Below, piece after piece: positions 34,854-46,206 of a stretch of 64,000 nucleotides of DNA; the first letter of the stretch is position 1, and each line of letters starts with the position of its first letter. The notes under the pieces are model-generated. The model was not told the DNA's origin and did no database searches. It was given only the letters and a program-made list of their open reading frames with translations. Made by a program: the position numbers and the translations under genes. Source of the stretch: Phycicoccus sp. (GTDB lineage: Bacteria > Actinomycetota > Actinomycetes > Actinomycetales > Dermatophilaceae). The stretch lies in the NCBI GenBank assembly GCA_017993715.1, contig JAGOME010000003.1, positions 1 through 64,000 of the forward strand. Reading direction: 5' to 3'.

Positions 34854-34923
34854 GTGGGGGTTCGCAGGGCAAAACAACCCGTGCGAACCCCCACGAACCC
34901 GCTTGAGGCGGGAAAGTTGGGAC
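34854..34923 (+). repeat. 70-bp hairpin-tail repeat, copy D (right end of the unit)
   Basis: The arms are at 34854-34870 and 34878-34894, with loop AAAACAA, identical to copy A. Relative to A one stem base pair has changed on both sides (C:G to G:C), preserving pairing. The tail ends in GGAAAGTTGGGAC, 13 bases before the mdh stop codon. Confidence 0.85.
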
Positions 34924-34935
34924 CCGAGAGGAGGA

Positions 34936-35919
34936 TCAGGAGATCAGGCCGAGGGCCCGGACCTGGTCGCGCTCGGACTCCAGCCGCGCGGCCGAGGCCA
35001 TGATGCGCTCGCGCGAGAAATCGTTCAGCTCGATGCCCTGGACGATGTCGTACTGGCCGTCGGTGACCGTGCACGGGAACGAACTGATGATGCCCTCGGG
35101 GACACCGTACGAGCCGTCGGTCGGCACAGACATCGACACCCACTGGTCGGTCCCGAGCACCCAGTCGCGCATGTGATCGATCGTTGCGTTGGCGGCGGAG
35201 GCGGCCGACGACAATCCACGCGCCTTGATGATCGCGCCACCGCGGGTGGCCACGGTGGGGATGTAGGTATCGGTGATCCAGGCCTGGTCGACCAGGCTGG
35301 CGGCGCTCTGGCCGTTGACCTTGGCGTTGTACAGGTCCGGGTACATCGAGTCGTCGTGGTTGCCCCAGACCGCAAGGTCGGTGATGGCGGTGACGTCGAC
35401 GCCGAGTTTGGCAGCCAGCTGGCTCTTGGCCCGGTTGTGGTCCAGGCGGGTCAGGGCGTTGAACCGCTCGCGGGGAATGTCGGGAGCGTTGCTCATGGCG
35501 ATCAGGGCGTTGGTGTTGGCCGGGTTGCCGGTGACGAGGATCTTGATGTCGTCCGCGGCCACCTTGTTCAGGGCCGCACCCTGACCGGTGAAGATCGCTC
35601 CGTTGGCGGCCAGCAGATCGGCGCGGTCCATGCCCTCCTTACGCGGCATCGCCCCGACGAGCATGGCCAGGTTGGCCCCGTCGAAGACCTTCTCCGCGTC
35701 ATCGCCAATCTCGACGCCGGCCAGGGTCGGGAAGGCGCAGTCGTCGAGCTCCATGACGACACCCTCGAGGGCGCCCAGGGCCGGCGTGATCTCCAGGAGG
35801 CGCAACTCCACGGGCGTGTCCGGCCCGAGGAGGGCTCCGCTTGCGATCCGGAAAAGCAGGCTGTAACAGATCTGGCCGGCGGCGCCGGTGACGGCGACCT
35901 TGACTGGGGCATTGCTCAC
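34936..35919 (-). CDS. mdh: malate dehydrogenase
   Basis: 327 residues of the actinobacterial/cytosolic MDH type. Reversible oxidation of malate to oxaloacetate with NAD in the TCA cycle. NAD-binding [18 protein letters not shown], substrate arginines in [13 protein letters not shown] and [14 protein letters not shown], and catalytic His in [13 protein letters not shown]. The GTG start has AGAAGGG seven bases upstream. It stands alone, convergent with the DUF559 unit and divergent from ugd. In related genomes it is near folD, so the DUF559 unit has come between. Confidence 0.97.
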   Translation of the reverse strand: MSNAPVKVAVTGAAGQICYSLLFRIASGALLGPDTPVELRLLEITPALGALEGVVMELDDCAFPTLAGVEIGDDAEKVFDGANLAMLVGAMPRKEGMDRADLLAANGAIFTGQGAALNKVAADDIKILVTGNPANTNALIAMSNAPDIPRERFNALTRLDHNRAKSQLAAKLGVDVTAITDLAVWGNHDDSMYPDLYNAKVNGQSAASLVDQAWITDTYIPTVATRGGAIIKARGLSSAASAANATIDHMRDWVLGTDQWVSMSVPTDGSYGVPEGIISSFPCTVTDGQYDIVQGIELNDFSRERIMASAARLESERDQVRALGLIS

Positions 35920-36129
35920 GGGAGAACCCTTCTGCGCGCGGTTGTCGGGATACTCGAAAACCTAGCAGCGAGCCTTTCCACGTGCGGGGCCGGCCGGCTC
36001 CCGCCGGGGCCCGAGGCGATCTGCGGTAGGCCGCACTCGGCCAGCGGAGGGTGGCCGGGCGAGCAGACGGCCCGAGTCGCGGGGCACTCAAGGAGGGCCG
36101 TCCCGGCTCTGGCCGGTTCGCGGATCCCC

Positions 36130-36135
36130 TACCGT
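36130..36135 (+). promoter_or_regulatory. -10 box TACCGT of ugd
   Basis: TACCGT is followed by six bases and GTG, a leaderless start. The much longer upstream open frame is therefore not used. Confidence 0.55.
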
Positions 36136-36141
36136 GAGGCC

Positions 36142-37308
36142 GTGAAGATCACGGTCGTGGGTCTGGGATACGTCGGTCTGGCCAACGCGGTGCTGCTTGC
36201 GCAGCACCACGAGGTTGTGGCCCTCGACCTCGACGCCCGGCGCGTGGACCTGGTCGCGCAGCGCCGGTCACCGGTCCACGACGACCAGCTCACGGCATTC
36301 CTCTCGGGTCGCCAGCTCCAGCTGACGGCCACCACGGACCCGCAGACGGCCTACGCGGGCGCCGACTTTGTCGTGATCGCGACTCCGACCGACTACGACG
36401 AGGTGGCGGGGACCTTCGACACGAGCAGTGTCGAAGCGGTGGCCAGTCAGGCGGTCGAGAGGGCACCCGGTGCGGCCGTCATCGTCAAGTCGACCGTGCC
36501 CGTGGGATTCACCCGTCGGCTGCGGGCGACGTTGGGCCGGGAGGACGTGTGGTTCTCGCCGGAGTTCCTGCGCGAGGGCCAGGCCCTGCACGACAACCTG
36601 CACCCCAGCCGCATCGTCGTGGGGGGCCGGTCTGCGCGCGCGCAGGAGTTCGCGGGACTGCTCGTACAGGGGTCGCTGGAGCCCGAAACCCCTGTGGTCT
36701 TGTGCGGCTCGACCGAAGCCGAGGCGATCAAGTTGTTCGCCAACACCTATCTGGCCATGCGGGTGGCGTTTTTCAACGAGCTCGACAGCTATGCGATGAC
36801 CCACGAGCTCGACACCGGAAGCATCATTGAGGGAGTTGGCCTCGATCCCCGGATCGGGTTGCACTACAACAATCCCAGCTTCGGATACGGCGGCTACTGC
36901 CTACCCAAGGACACCAAGCAGCTGCTCGCCAACTATCGCGACGTACCCCAGAACCTCATCCATGCGATCGTCGAGTCCAACACCACCCGCAAGGACGTGA
37001 TCGCCGCCGATATCCTTGCCCGTCGGCCAGGGGTCGTCGGCGTCTATCGGCTCATCATGAAGGCGGGCTCGGACAACTTCCGGACCTCGTCGATCCAAGG
37101 GATCATGAAGCGGCTCAAGGCCAAAGGGGTGGAGGTGCTCGTCTATGAGCCGACGCTGCAGGCCCCGGACTTCTATCGCTCCGAGGTGGTGCGCGACTTG
37201 GACGAGTTCCTCTCTCGCGCCGATCTGATCATCGCCAACCGGCGCTCACCAGATCTGGAGGCGGTGTCCGGCAAGGTGTACACGCGCGACATCCACACGC
37301 GCGACTGA
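36142..37308 (+). CDS. ugd: UDP-glucose 6-dehydrogenase, enterobacterial type
   Basis: 388 residues. Oxidises UDP-glucose to UDP-glucuronate with two NAD. Rossmann [20 protein letters not shown], the catalytic Cys253 in [14 protein letters not shown], and Lys and Asn residues in [22 protein letters not shown] are present. Length and Cys position equal those of the E. coli Ugd subfamily, not the longer type more usual in actinobacteria. That suggests acquisition with the polysaccharide genes. It is separated from both blocks by mdh and idh but is the likely source of uronic acid for them. Confidence 0.95.
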   Translation: MKITVVGLGYVGLANAVLLAQHHEVVALDLDARRVDLVAQRRSPVHDDQLTAFLSGRQLQLTATTDPQTAYAGADFVVIATPTDYDEVAGTFDTSSVEAVASQAVERAPGAAVIVKSTVPVGFTRRLRATLGREDVWFSPEFLREGQALHDNLHPSRIVVGGRSARAQEFAGLLVQGSLEPETPVVLCGSTEAEAIKLFANTYLAMRVAFFNELDSYAMTHELDTGSIIEGVGLDPRIGLHYNNPSFGYGGYCLPKDTKQLLANYRDVPQNLIHAIVESNTTRKDVIAADILARRPGVVGVYRLIMKAGSDNFRTSSIQGIMKRLKAKGVEVLVYEPTLQAPDFYRSEVVRDLDEFLSRADLIIANRRSPDLEAVSGKVYTRDIHTRD

Positions 37309-37345
37309 GCCGTCGGCGCGTGTTTCGCGCGCCGACGGCTCAGTC
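37303..37345. terminator. 18-bp perfect hairpin between convergent ugd and idh
   Basis: Arms 37303-37320 and 37328-37345 pair perfectly around a 7-nt loop. The left arm includes the ugd stop codon. It probably serves both genes; there is no T-run. Confidence 0.8.
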
Positions 37346-37377
37346 GATGGGGTGGGGCGGTCAAGCCCGGCCACGGG

Positions 37378-39624
<2,247 letters not shown>

Positions 39625-39644
39625 TTATCTTGACGTCAAGATAA
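39625..39644. promoter_or_regulatory. 20-bp perfect palindrome upstream of idh, likely operator
   Basis: TTATCTTGACGTCAAGATAA is perfectly palindromic, 30 bases before the idh start, in an otherwise GC-rich region. It contains a TTGAC element and overlaps where the promoter should be, so a dimeric regulator bound here would control idh. I cannot name the regulator. No plus-strand gene starts nearby, so it acts on idh. Confidence 0.65.
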
Positions 39645-39700
39645 CTCTAGCGCAGACGGGCGTTCGTGGGGAGGGCTGAGTCAGGAATGTCAGAACCCCG

Positions 39701-40981
39701 TCACGCCCGTCGCACCGCGACCCGCAGCAGGAACCACAGGCTGACATAGCTGAGTGTCGAGGCGATGCTGACGGCCCAGACCATGGCCAGATCATCGGAC
39801 GGGGCGACGGTGCGGGCGCCCAGGATGGCCAGGGCGACCAGGAGGATCCTGCCGACATCCCACGCCGCCTGAAGGCCAAGACGTCCGGTGACCAGGGACA
39901 CCGACGAGAGGGGCACCGTCACCATTTGGGCCATCACCATCGGAGCCAGTGCCTGCGCGTAGGCGCCGCTGCGGGCCCAGGACTCGCCGAGCACCCAGGG
40001 GAACGCCCACGGTGCCGCGACGGCCACGACTACGGCAACAGCCGAGCCGACGACGAGGAGCTGGCGACTGGTCGAGCGGAACATCGGCACCAGGTCCGTG
40101 CGGTCCGCGCGGTGAGCCGCGCTGAACTCGCCGAGGAACACCTGGGCGATGGCCAGGCCGAACAGGGACAGGGGCAGCACGAGGATGCGCTGACTCATAC
40201 CGAGCCACCCGACAACATGGCTGCCGTACAGCGGGCCGGCGAGGAGGATCGGGAGTTGGGTGCCGAGGTTGTTGACCAGGCCGGACGGTGCGAGCACGGT
40301 GGGGAACCGGCGGTAGGCGCGCACGAGCTGTCGCCCTTGTCGCCGCAGATCCACGTCCGGGAGGTGATCGCGCAGGCTGCTGGCGAGGGCCAGGCAGGCC
40401 ACGGTCTGACCCAGGATCAGGCCAGCCACGAGGCCGACTGAGCCGACGCCGACCAGACCCAGACCCACCTGGCAGGCCACCGTCGTGGCCGACTGCAGGA
40501 CCGCCCGCCGAGCGACCACGGCGTAGCGCCGATGCCGGACTGCGACCTGGTTAAGCACGATCTGGGCGCCGGTGGTCAGCACCAGGACGGGCGCCCACAG
40601 GAGCAGATCGGCCTCGCCGGCCGGCAGCCCGATGAGGGCAGCCACGTGATCCCGCCGCAGGAGCACCAGGGCGCAGGTCGCCAGGGTCACCACCAGCGTG
40701 GCCCAGAGCCCGAGGCCGGCGACGGCGCGGGCGTCGCGTTCGCGAGGTGGCAGGGCGATGGCCGACTCCAGTCGCAGGGCGGCGACCGTCCCCAGCGGGA
40801 GAGCCACCGCGGTGAAGGTGACGAACGGGCCGTACACCTGCGGTGGATAGAACCGGGCAATGAGTGGGGACATCGCGAGGGCTAGGAGCTGGCCGGCCCC
40901 CACGCCGCCGATCACAGCGAGGTAGCCGCGCCGCACCGGTGACCCCTGGCCCAGCAGGCGAGCGACACCGAGTCGGGTCAT
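39701..40981 (-). CDS. wzx: Wzx-type flippase, block II
   Basis: 426 residues with about twelve to fourteen helices. It opens with RGYLAVIGGVGAGQLLALAMSPLIARFYPP and ARFYPPQVYGPF, the usual N-terminus of polysaccharide flippases (PF01943/PF13440 type). It would move undecaprenyl-linked FucNAc-containing repeat units across the membrane. The ATG overlaps the stop of the polymerase gene as ATGA. Last gene of the nine-gene operon. Confidence 0.88.
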   Translation of the reverse strand: MTRLGVARLLGQGSPVRRGYLAVIGGVGAGQLLALAMSPLIARFYPPQVYGPFVTFTAVALPLGTVAALRLESAIALPPRERDARAVAGLGLWATLVVTLATCALVLLRRDHVAALIGLPAGEADLLLWAPVLVLTTGAQIVLNQVAVRHRRYAVVARRAVLQSATTVACQVGLGLVGVGSVGLVAGLILGQTVACLALASSLRDHLPDVDLRRQGRQLVRAYRRFPTVLAPSGLVNNLGTQLPILLAGPLYGSHVVGWLGMSQRILVLPLSLFGLAIAQVFLGEFSAAHRADRTDLVPMFRSTSRQLLVVGSAVAVVVAVAAPWAFPWVLGESWARSGAYAQALAPMVMAQMVTVPLSSVSLVTGRLGLQAAWDVGRILLVALAILGARTVAPSDDLAMVWAVSIASTLSYVSLWFLLRVAVRRA

Positions 40982-42204
40982 GCCCCGCCCGTCCTCCCGG
41001 CGGGCGCCACCGATCGTCGCCGTGGTGCCTGGCGGCGCGTCGGTGGCGAGGTGGTGTCGACCGTGGTGTTCGCGACCCCGCTGGCGGGCTGTGGGCGCAC
41101 CGTGGCCGCCCAACCGGCGAGCAGCCAGAGCTCGAGGTTGATCCACAGGCTGCCGCTGAGCAGTGCCATGACGATCGTGGCGGCGACCAGCGCCTGGACG
41201 GTGTCGGATCGGCCCGGACCGGGCCGCCACGCCAACATCAGGAGGGCGACGAATGCCGTCAGGGCGAGAATGCCGCCCTGGGCCAGGAGTTCGACGATGA
41301 AGCTGTGAGGGGAGGGGGAGCCACTCGGGGACGACAACTCACTGGACATGCCGGTGCCGAGGACGGGGGACTGGAGCCACAGCCGCAGATAGTCCGCCCA
41401 GATGTCGTATCGGGAGCTGACCGACTCGGTCCGATCGATGCCGAAGCTGACGGTGTCGACGACGCTGCCATTGGCCACCACGAGGACGATGGTGGTGAGC
41501 AGGCCAAGGGGGAAGACGACCCGAGCCCGACCATGCAGGCGAGCCGCAGCCAGCACCAGGATCCCCATGGCCAGGCCGACGAGGGGACCACGCGAGCCGG
41601 TGAGGTAGGCGCCGGCGATCAACGGTGCGGCGAGGACGGTGCGGCGCCCCATGGCCCCTCGGCCGGCCAGCACACACAAGGCCGCAAAGCAGAGTCCCCG
41701 CCCGATCCAGATGGGGTTCTCCTGCGGGAGCAGCAGCCGTCCGGAGAGCAAGGACCCCTGCACCAGGAGGAGGCCAAGCAGCACGATGCCCAACAGGATG
41801 GTGGTCCGCCGCATGGCCTCCACACTGGCGCGCCCGCTCGTGAGCCCGAGGCAGAAGGCGGGCAGGGCCAAGGTCAAGGCCGAGGTCGCGAGGTCATCGG
41901 TGGCTCCTGCCCGGAAGGAGACGAGGAGGACCACCACGCCGAGCGATGCCGGAACCAGGAGGCGTCGGTTCAGCCCGCCCTGTCCCACCGCCCAGGCCGT
42001 CCCGAGGATGCCCAGCCCGCCCACGACGAGGCTGGTCGGGCGCAGGCCGAACATCGCGTCCGATGTCGCGCGCACGGTGACGAACATCAGCACCAGGGCG
42101 AGCAGCACGGAGGAGAGTGCCGGCGCCCAACGGGTGCCGCGCGCGGCATACCCAGTGATCAGGGCGTAGCCGCAGGCGACCAGGATCCACGAGGACTCAA
42201 GCAT
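40978..42204 (-). CDS. wzy: Wzy-type O-antigen/capsule polymerase, block II
   Basis: 408 residues and about eleven helices, with the Wzy_C loop containing RYDIWADYLRLWLQSPVLGTG and SPSPHSFIVELLAQGG, the His-containing element of the polymerase/ligase family. GLTSGRASVEAMRR and TGSRGPLVGLAMG are also typical. ATG at 42204 overlaps the preceding stop by eight bases; the longer frame is a shadow over that gene. It probably polymerises the block II repeat unit outside the membrane. Confidence 0.88.
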   Translation of the reverse strand: MLESSWILVACGYALITGYAARGTRWAPALSSVLLALVLMFVTVRATSDAMFGLRPTSLVVGGLGILGTAWAVGQGGLNRRLLVPASLGVVVLLVSFRAGATDDLATSALTLALPAFCLGLTSGRASVEAMRRTTILLGIVLLGLLLVQGSLLSGRLLLPQENPIWIGRGLCFAALCVLAGRGAMGRRTVLAAPLIAGAYLTGSRGPLVGLAMGILVLAAARLHGRARVVFPLGLLTTIVLVVANGSVVDTVSFGIDRTESVSSRYDIWADYLRLWLQSPVLGTGMSSELSSPSGSPSPHSFIVELLAQGGILALTAFVALLMLAWRPGPGRSDTVQALVAATIVMALLSGSLWINLELWLLAGWAATVRPQPASGVANTTVDTTSPPTRRQAPRRRSVAPAGRTGGA

Positions 42205-43279
42205 GCAGCGCCCCCTCTGCGGCCAGGCTGCGGAGCAGCTGCAGGCGGCGAACTTCCTTGTCCGCCAACGACACGGCCAGCGCCACGTCGGCTCCGACTC
42301 GGCGTCCGGTGACCTCCGCGGCGAACCGCGAGAGTTGCGCTGCGGACTGGGGCCCGGGTACGAAGCCGTAGCCGAGGTTGAGCACGTCGCGAGCGGCCCC
42401 GAGGTCCGGGTCGTCATGGGCGATGACGCACGGCAGCCCCGCCCGGACATAGTCGCGAACCTTCAACGGTGACGGGCGTCGTCGGCCGATCCGCTCGAGC
42501 GCGAGATTGCCGACCCCCACGTCCATCCCCTCGAGAAAGCGGTCGAAGGCGGGCGGTTCGAGGTGTGTGTGGATGTGCAGGTTGGGCGGGCCCGGGGCTT
42601 GCTGGCGGGTGCCTCCGACGAGATGGAACTCCAGATCCGGGAGCAATGTGGCGAGCTGACTCAGCTTGTCGACGCCCTGCCACGCCTCCTGCGCACCGAC
42701 CGCCAGGACGAGTCGGGGTGGGCCGGGCTTGCGATCGCGGGGTGCGCCGTATGGCACGTCGAGGCGCAGGCGCACCCCGTTGGGGATGCTGGCCCGGGGA
42801 CCCGCGATGGGGAGATAGCGCTCCGCCGCAACGAGATCGGGGTCGACGAAGACGGCTCCGGCGCAGGCCCGGAACAGCTGGCCACCCAAGGCAAGGGCGG
42901 TCCACCGGTACGCCGGCCGGCGATGCGCTGACTCGGCGAGGTCGTCGGCGTGGATCTCCAGCACTGTCGGCAAGGCCCGTGCGGCCCGGATCAACCCTGG
43001 GTAAGGCAGCCCGTAACGCTGGTAGATCACGTCGCTGCCCAGGGCGCGGATACGGGGAGCCAGGCCCCACGTTGCTGCCGCGCTCGACGCGCCTGACAGC
43101 ACGTGAACCCGCACCGGGAAGTCGGCCAGAGAGGACGCGCAGTCCGATCCCTTGGCGACACACACGAGGAGATCCACGTCCACACCGAGGTCCACCCATT
43201 CCTCGAGGCGTTCGCGCAGCCGCGCCGTCAGCCCCCGCGTCCGGCCGAGGTCGAAGGGGATGACGTACGCGACCTTCAT
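42197..43279 (-). CDS. GT-B glycosyltransferase, block II
   Basis: 360 residues. N-terminal VAYVIPFDLGRTRGLTARLRE, acceptor-side LEIHADDLAESAHRRP, then ASIPNGVRLRLDVP at the domain junction and donor-side FLEGMDVGVGNLALER with PLKVRDYVRAGLPCVIAH. The last contains the K and D/E positions used by GT4 enzymes. The donor sugar cannot be read from sequence. Start and stop both overlap neighbours (ATGA upstream, eight bases downstream). Confidence 0.82.
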   Translation of the reverse strand: MKVAYVIPFDLGRTRGLTARLRERLEEWVDLGVDVDLLVCVAKGSDCASSLADFPVRVHVLSGASSAAATWGLAPRIRALGSDVIYQRYGLPYPGLIRAARALPTVLEIHADDLAESAHRRPAYRWTALALGGQLFRACAGAVFVDPDLVAAERYLPIAGPRASIPNGVRLRLDVPYGAPRDRKPGPPRLVLAVGAQEAWQGVDKLSQLATLLPDLEFHLVGGTRQQAPGPPNLHIHTHLEPPAFDRFLEGMDVGVGNLALERIGRRRPSPLKVRDYVRAGLPCVIAHDDPDLGAARDVLNLGYGFVPGPQSAAQLSRFAAEVTGRRVGADVALAVSLADKEVRRLQLLRSLAAEGALHA

Positions 43280-44400
43280 GGGGCGCCGTCCAAGTGCCGG
43301 GCCACCGCCGTGAGGTACCGCTCCGCGCGGCTGCGCGCTGAGGGCCAGGCTTGGGCTCGTCGCTGTCCTACGCTGACGCGGGCGGCGGTGGCGTCGGGGT
43401 CGCCGAAGAGCCGCACGATCGAGGCCGCAATGGATCGTGGGTCGAGGGGATCGAAGTACAGGGCCGCCTCGCCGGCTACCTCGCGCACGAAGGATCGATC
43501 GGACGCAGCCAAGGGTGCGCGGCTGGCCAAGGCCTCTAAGGGAGTCACGGAGAAGCTCTCAAGCAGGCTCGGGAAGATCGCCGCGTCGCAGGCCCGATAC
43601 AGACTGGGCATGGCCGCCACGGGAAGCGGTCCCACGTTGATCGCCGCCTCTCTGGTCGACGCGCTCAGCGCGAGCCACTCGCGTTCGGTCAACGTCAGCA
43701 CGAAGGTCGACCTTGGGGCGCCCTGGCGGGCCAACTCCTCGGCCGCGGCGCCCAGGATGTCGATGTTCTTGTGGGGGTAGGCCCGCGTCGGATAACACAG
43801 GGTGTTCCCCGCCGCTGCTGGGAGGTGGACGGCCAACTGACCCCCCGGGTGCCCGAACACGGCATTCACCGTGTTCGGCACCACCTCCACCTGTGAGGGT
43901 GGCAACCGCCAGCGCGCGACGAGGGCCGCGGCAGTGTGCGCCGACTCCGTGATCACGGTGTCCGCCCGGCGGAATGCCGCCCGCGAGACGTGGCGCCGCA
44001 CGCAGGCCTTGGACCGGCGGGTGGGACCGGTCGCGTGGGCGAGTTCGGGCCACAGGCTGGTGCCGTCGGCGAAGCCGACAATCTGGCGGCGAGCCCGGCG
44101 AGGCGCGTAGTCGGGGCCGAAGATCGTCAGGGCCACGTCGTAGCGGCGGGGGGCGCGGGGCTTGGTCAATGAGCGCAACGGTGATCCTGCGACGACCTCG
44201 ATGTCGAGGGCGGACAGCTCCCGGGTGCAGCCGAGGAGAACTTCGGGGGAGATCTGCACTCGGGCGCTGCCCAGCCACGGCCACCGAGGATCGCCCTCCG
44301 AGGCGATCCCGGCGAGTTCGTCGACGACCGATGCCCCGACCTGCAGCCCGCCCCCGCCGCGCAGGTTGCTCGCATCGATGAGCACGCATGGCGTGGTCAC
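43276..44400 (-). CDS. GT4 glycosyltransferase, block II
   Basis: 374 residues. PNTVNAVFG marks the domain hinge, TRAYPHKNIDILGAAAEEL is the start of the donor domain, and AIFPSLLESFSVTPLEALASRAPL holds the EX7E pair (E in LLES and LEAL). GTG at 44400 overlaps the upstream stop as GTGA; an ATG six codons earlier would overlap more. It adds one of the sugars of the repeat unit. Confidence 0.85.
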   Translation of the reverse strand: MTTPCVLIDASNLRGGGGLQVGASVVDELAGIASEGDPRWPWLGSARVQISPEVLLGCTRELSALDIEVVAGSPLRSLTKPRAPRRYDVALTIFGPDYAPRRARRQIVGFADGTSLWPELAHATGPTRRSKACVRRHVSRAAFRRADTVITESAHTAAALVARWRLPPSQVEVVPNTVNAVFGHPGGQLAVHLPAAAGNTLCYPTRAYPHKNIDILGAAAEELARQGAPRSTFVLTLTEREWLALSASTREAAINVGPLPVAAMPSLYRACDAAIFPSLLESFSVTPLEALASRAPLAASDRSFVREVAGEAALYFDPLDPRSIAASIVRLFGDPDATAARVSVGQRRAQAWPSARSRAERYLTAVARHLDGAP

Positions 44401-45539
44401 CGGTGCAGACCCGCCCATTGATGGTGCCGGCCCGCGGTCGAGAGGATGAAGTTGACCGTGCGCTCGCTGCAGTTGTCGACCAGGTAGTCCTCGGGAGTGC
44501 GAGGGCTGGGACCCTGACGGGAGTTGGCCGCGAGCATGGCCACCCCCACGGCCCGCACGCAGTCGTCAGGGTCAAGGCCGGTCAGCATGATCCCTCCGGT
44601 GTCCACCGCCTCGGGGCGTTCGATCGAGTCCCGCAACGTGACGGCGGGGAAGCCCAGCAAGGTGCTCTCCTCGGCAATGGTCCCCGAGTCCGACAGGCAA
44701 CAGGCCGCGGAGATCTGGAGCCGGTTGTAGTCCAGGAAGCCCAAGGGCTCGCCGAAGATGATCCCGTCCGGGGGCTCCCAGCTGGGCAAGGCCGCGAGCC
44801 GGCGGCGGGTCCGCGGGTGCGTCGAGACGAAGACGGGTTTGTCGTACGCCAGGTGGACGGCTTCGATGCAGTCCAGGAGACTGCGCAGCCGGCGCGGTTG
44901 GTCGACGTTCTCCTCTCGGTGGGCGCTGACCACGAAGTACTGGCCCGGCTCCCATCCGAGTTGGTCCACGATCGTCGAGGCGTGGATCTGGTCGCGATAG
45001 GCGTCGACGACCTCGCGCATCGGCGATCCCGTCAACATGACGCGGCGCGGGTGGAGCCCTTCCGCGTGCAGGTTGCGCCGCGCGTGCTCGGTGTAGACGA
45101 GGTTGAAGTCGCTGACATGGTCCACCAGGCGCCGGTTCGTCTCCTCAGGGACGTTCTCGTCGAAGCATCGGTTGCCGGCCTCCATGTGGTACACCGGAAT
45201 CCGCAGCCGCCGGGCCATGAGCGCGGCGATGCAGGAGTTGGTGTCGCCCAGGACGAGCACGGCATCGGGGTCCTCGTCGAGCATGACCCGTTCGGCCCCA
45301 AGGAGCGTGCCGGCGAGGACGGTGCCCAGGCTGGTGGTGTCCACCCCGAGGTGGTGGTCGGGTTCGCGAATGCCGAGGTCGGCGCGGATGAGGTCGTTCA
45401 GACCGGAGTCGTAGTTCTGGCCCGTGTGGACCAGGACGTGCCGGATGCCCTCCGTGTCGTCGAGCCGGTTGATGACCCGCGAGAGTCGGATCAGCTCAGG
45501 ACGGGTTCCGACGATGGTCATCACCACGAGAGGTGACAT
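44397..45539 (-). CDS. UDP-2-acetamido-2,6-dideoxy-hexose 2-epimerase (CapG/FnlC/WbjD)
   Basis: 380 residues. The N-terminus VVMTIVGTRPELIRLSRVINRLD and LVHTGQNYDSGLNDLIRADL follow the FnlC/CapG subgroup, not WecB. HMEAGNRCFDENVPEETNRR, SAHREENVD and LSDSGTIAEESTLLGFPAVTLR hold the nucleotide and catalytic residues. In that pathway it is the last enzyme, forming UDP-N-acetyl-L-fucosamine. The capE and capF genes are two and three genes upstream in the same operon. It overlaps the acetyltransferase gene by 44 bases. Confidence 0.9.
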   Translation of the reverse strand: MSPLVVMTIVGTRPELIRLSRVINRLDDTEGIRHVLVHTGQNYDSGLNDLIRADLGIREPDHHLGVDTTSLGTVLAGTLLGAERVMLDEDPDAVLVLGDTNSCIAALMARRLRIPVYHMEAGNRCFDENVPEETNRRLVDHVSDFNLVYTEHARRNLHAEGLHPRRVMLTGSPMREVVDAYRDQIHASTIVDQLGWEPGQYFVVSAHREENVDQPRRLRSLLDCIEAVHLAYDKPVFVSTHPRTRRRLAALPSWEPPDGIIFGEPLGFLDYNRLQISAACCLSDSGTIAEESTLLGFPAVTLRDSIERPEAVDTGGIMLTGLDPDDCVRAVGVAMLAANSRQGPSPRTPEDYLVDNCSERTVNFILSTAGRHHQWAGLHR

Positions 45540-46206
45540 GGATGGCTCCTTGAATCGGGCTCGTAACGAGGTCCTTGCAGTAGCTGTTGAGGATCCGGCC
45601 CTCGGGGGTCTGGGTCGTCCCGGCCAGGCTCCATCCGCTCTGGACGTAGAAGCCGTTGACCCGGTCGTTGTCGACGGCGTCGGTGGTCAGGTAGGCCTTG
45701 TCTGCCCCGAGAATCGCGGCGCGATGCTCCCACTCGGCGATGAGGGCCACGCCGGCGCCGCAGTGCCGGATCGAGGGGTCAACGCAAATGGAGCTCAGCA
45801 GGGCCCCACGGCATTCGCTGTGGGCGGCCCCCCGGTAGCTGGTGGCGCGCAGCAACCGAGGAGCCGCGGCCGGGTTGCGCAAGGTCGCGAGCACCGAAGC
45901 TCCAGCGAAGCCCACGAGCCGCCGTCGCAGCAGCCGCGAGAAGAAGCCCTCAGGATCCACGGTGCCCACGACGACCCCGACAGGATGTCCGGACTCTCCT
46001 CGGGCGATCACGGCGATCCCCGTCGGGTCGTTGAGGAACCCGCTGTAGAACTGCCGAAGGAATGGCTCGCCCAGGGTGCTCATGAAGAAGTCCGGGAAGG
46101 CCCGACGGTGCAGGGCAGCCAGTTCGCGGACATCTCGGCGGGCCAAGCCGCCGTACACCACGGATGGCGTTGTGCTCAGCGGGACTCTGTCGATCTGGTC
46201 GGTCAT
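45496..46206 (-). CDS. GNAT-family N-acetyltransferase
   Basis: 236 residues with one GNAT fold. The acetyl-CoA site is in LLSSICVDPSIRHCGAGVALIAEWE (the usual Q/RxxGxG/A is RHCGAG), followed by KAYLTTDAVDNDRVNGFYVQSGW. Set between capF and capG, it may acetylate a sugar of the repeat unit, possibly the 4-amino sugar implied by block I; substrate unknown. It is coupled to capF by ATGA and overlaps capG at its 3' end. Confidence 0.8.
   Translation of the reverse strand: MTDQIDRVPLSTTPSVVYGGLARRDVRELAALHRRAFPDFFMSTLGEPFLRQFYSGFLNDPTGIAVIARGESGHPVGVVVGTVDPEGFFSRLLRRRLVGFAGASVLATLRNPAAAPRLLRATSYRGAAHSECRGALLSSICVDPSIRHCGAGVALIAEWEHRAAILGADKAYLTTDAVDNDRVNGFYVQSGWSLAGTTQTPEGRILNSYCKDLVTSPIQGAIHVTSRGDDHRRNPS

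Larger units (their letters stand above)
33482..34923. mobile_element. candidate mobile unit: DUF559 gene between inverted 70-bp repeats
   Basis: Repeat copies C (33482-33551) and D (34854-34923) stand in inverted orientation with their tails outward. The outer 22 bp are perfect inverted repeats: the left end reads GTCCCAACTTTCCCGCCT and the right end is its complement. One gene, an AbiEi/DUF559 endonuclease-like protein, lies inside. No target-site duplication is evident and no known transposase is present, so mobility is an inference. The layout recalls REP-associated RAYT genes flanked by inverted REP elements, but with a different enzyme family. Confidence 0.5.

Noticed and set aside
34602..34877. 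91-codon minus-strand frame at the right end of the DUF559 unit
   Set aside because: No recognisable domain, starts inside a repeat, and composition is what GC-rich noncoding DNA gives. I considered an AbiEii toxin or integrase remnant but saw no motif.
33482..34923. Classical insertion sequence
   Set aside because: No DDE, HUH, serine or tyrosine transposase and no target-site duplication were found, so it is listed only as a candidate mobile unit.
34837..36141. 435-codon upstream extension of ugd
   Set aside because: It runs antisense to mdh and through repeat copy D; the leaderless promoter and the family's N-terminus fix the start at 36142.
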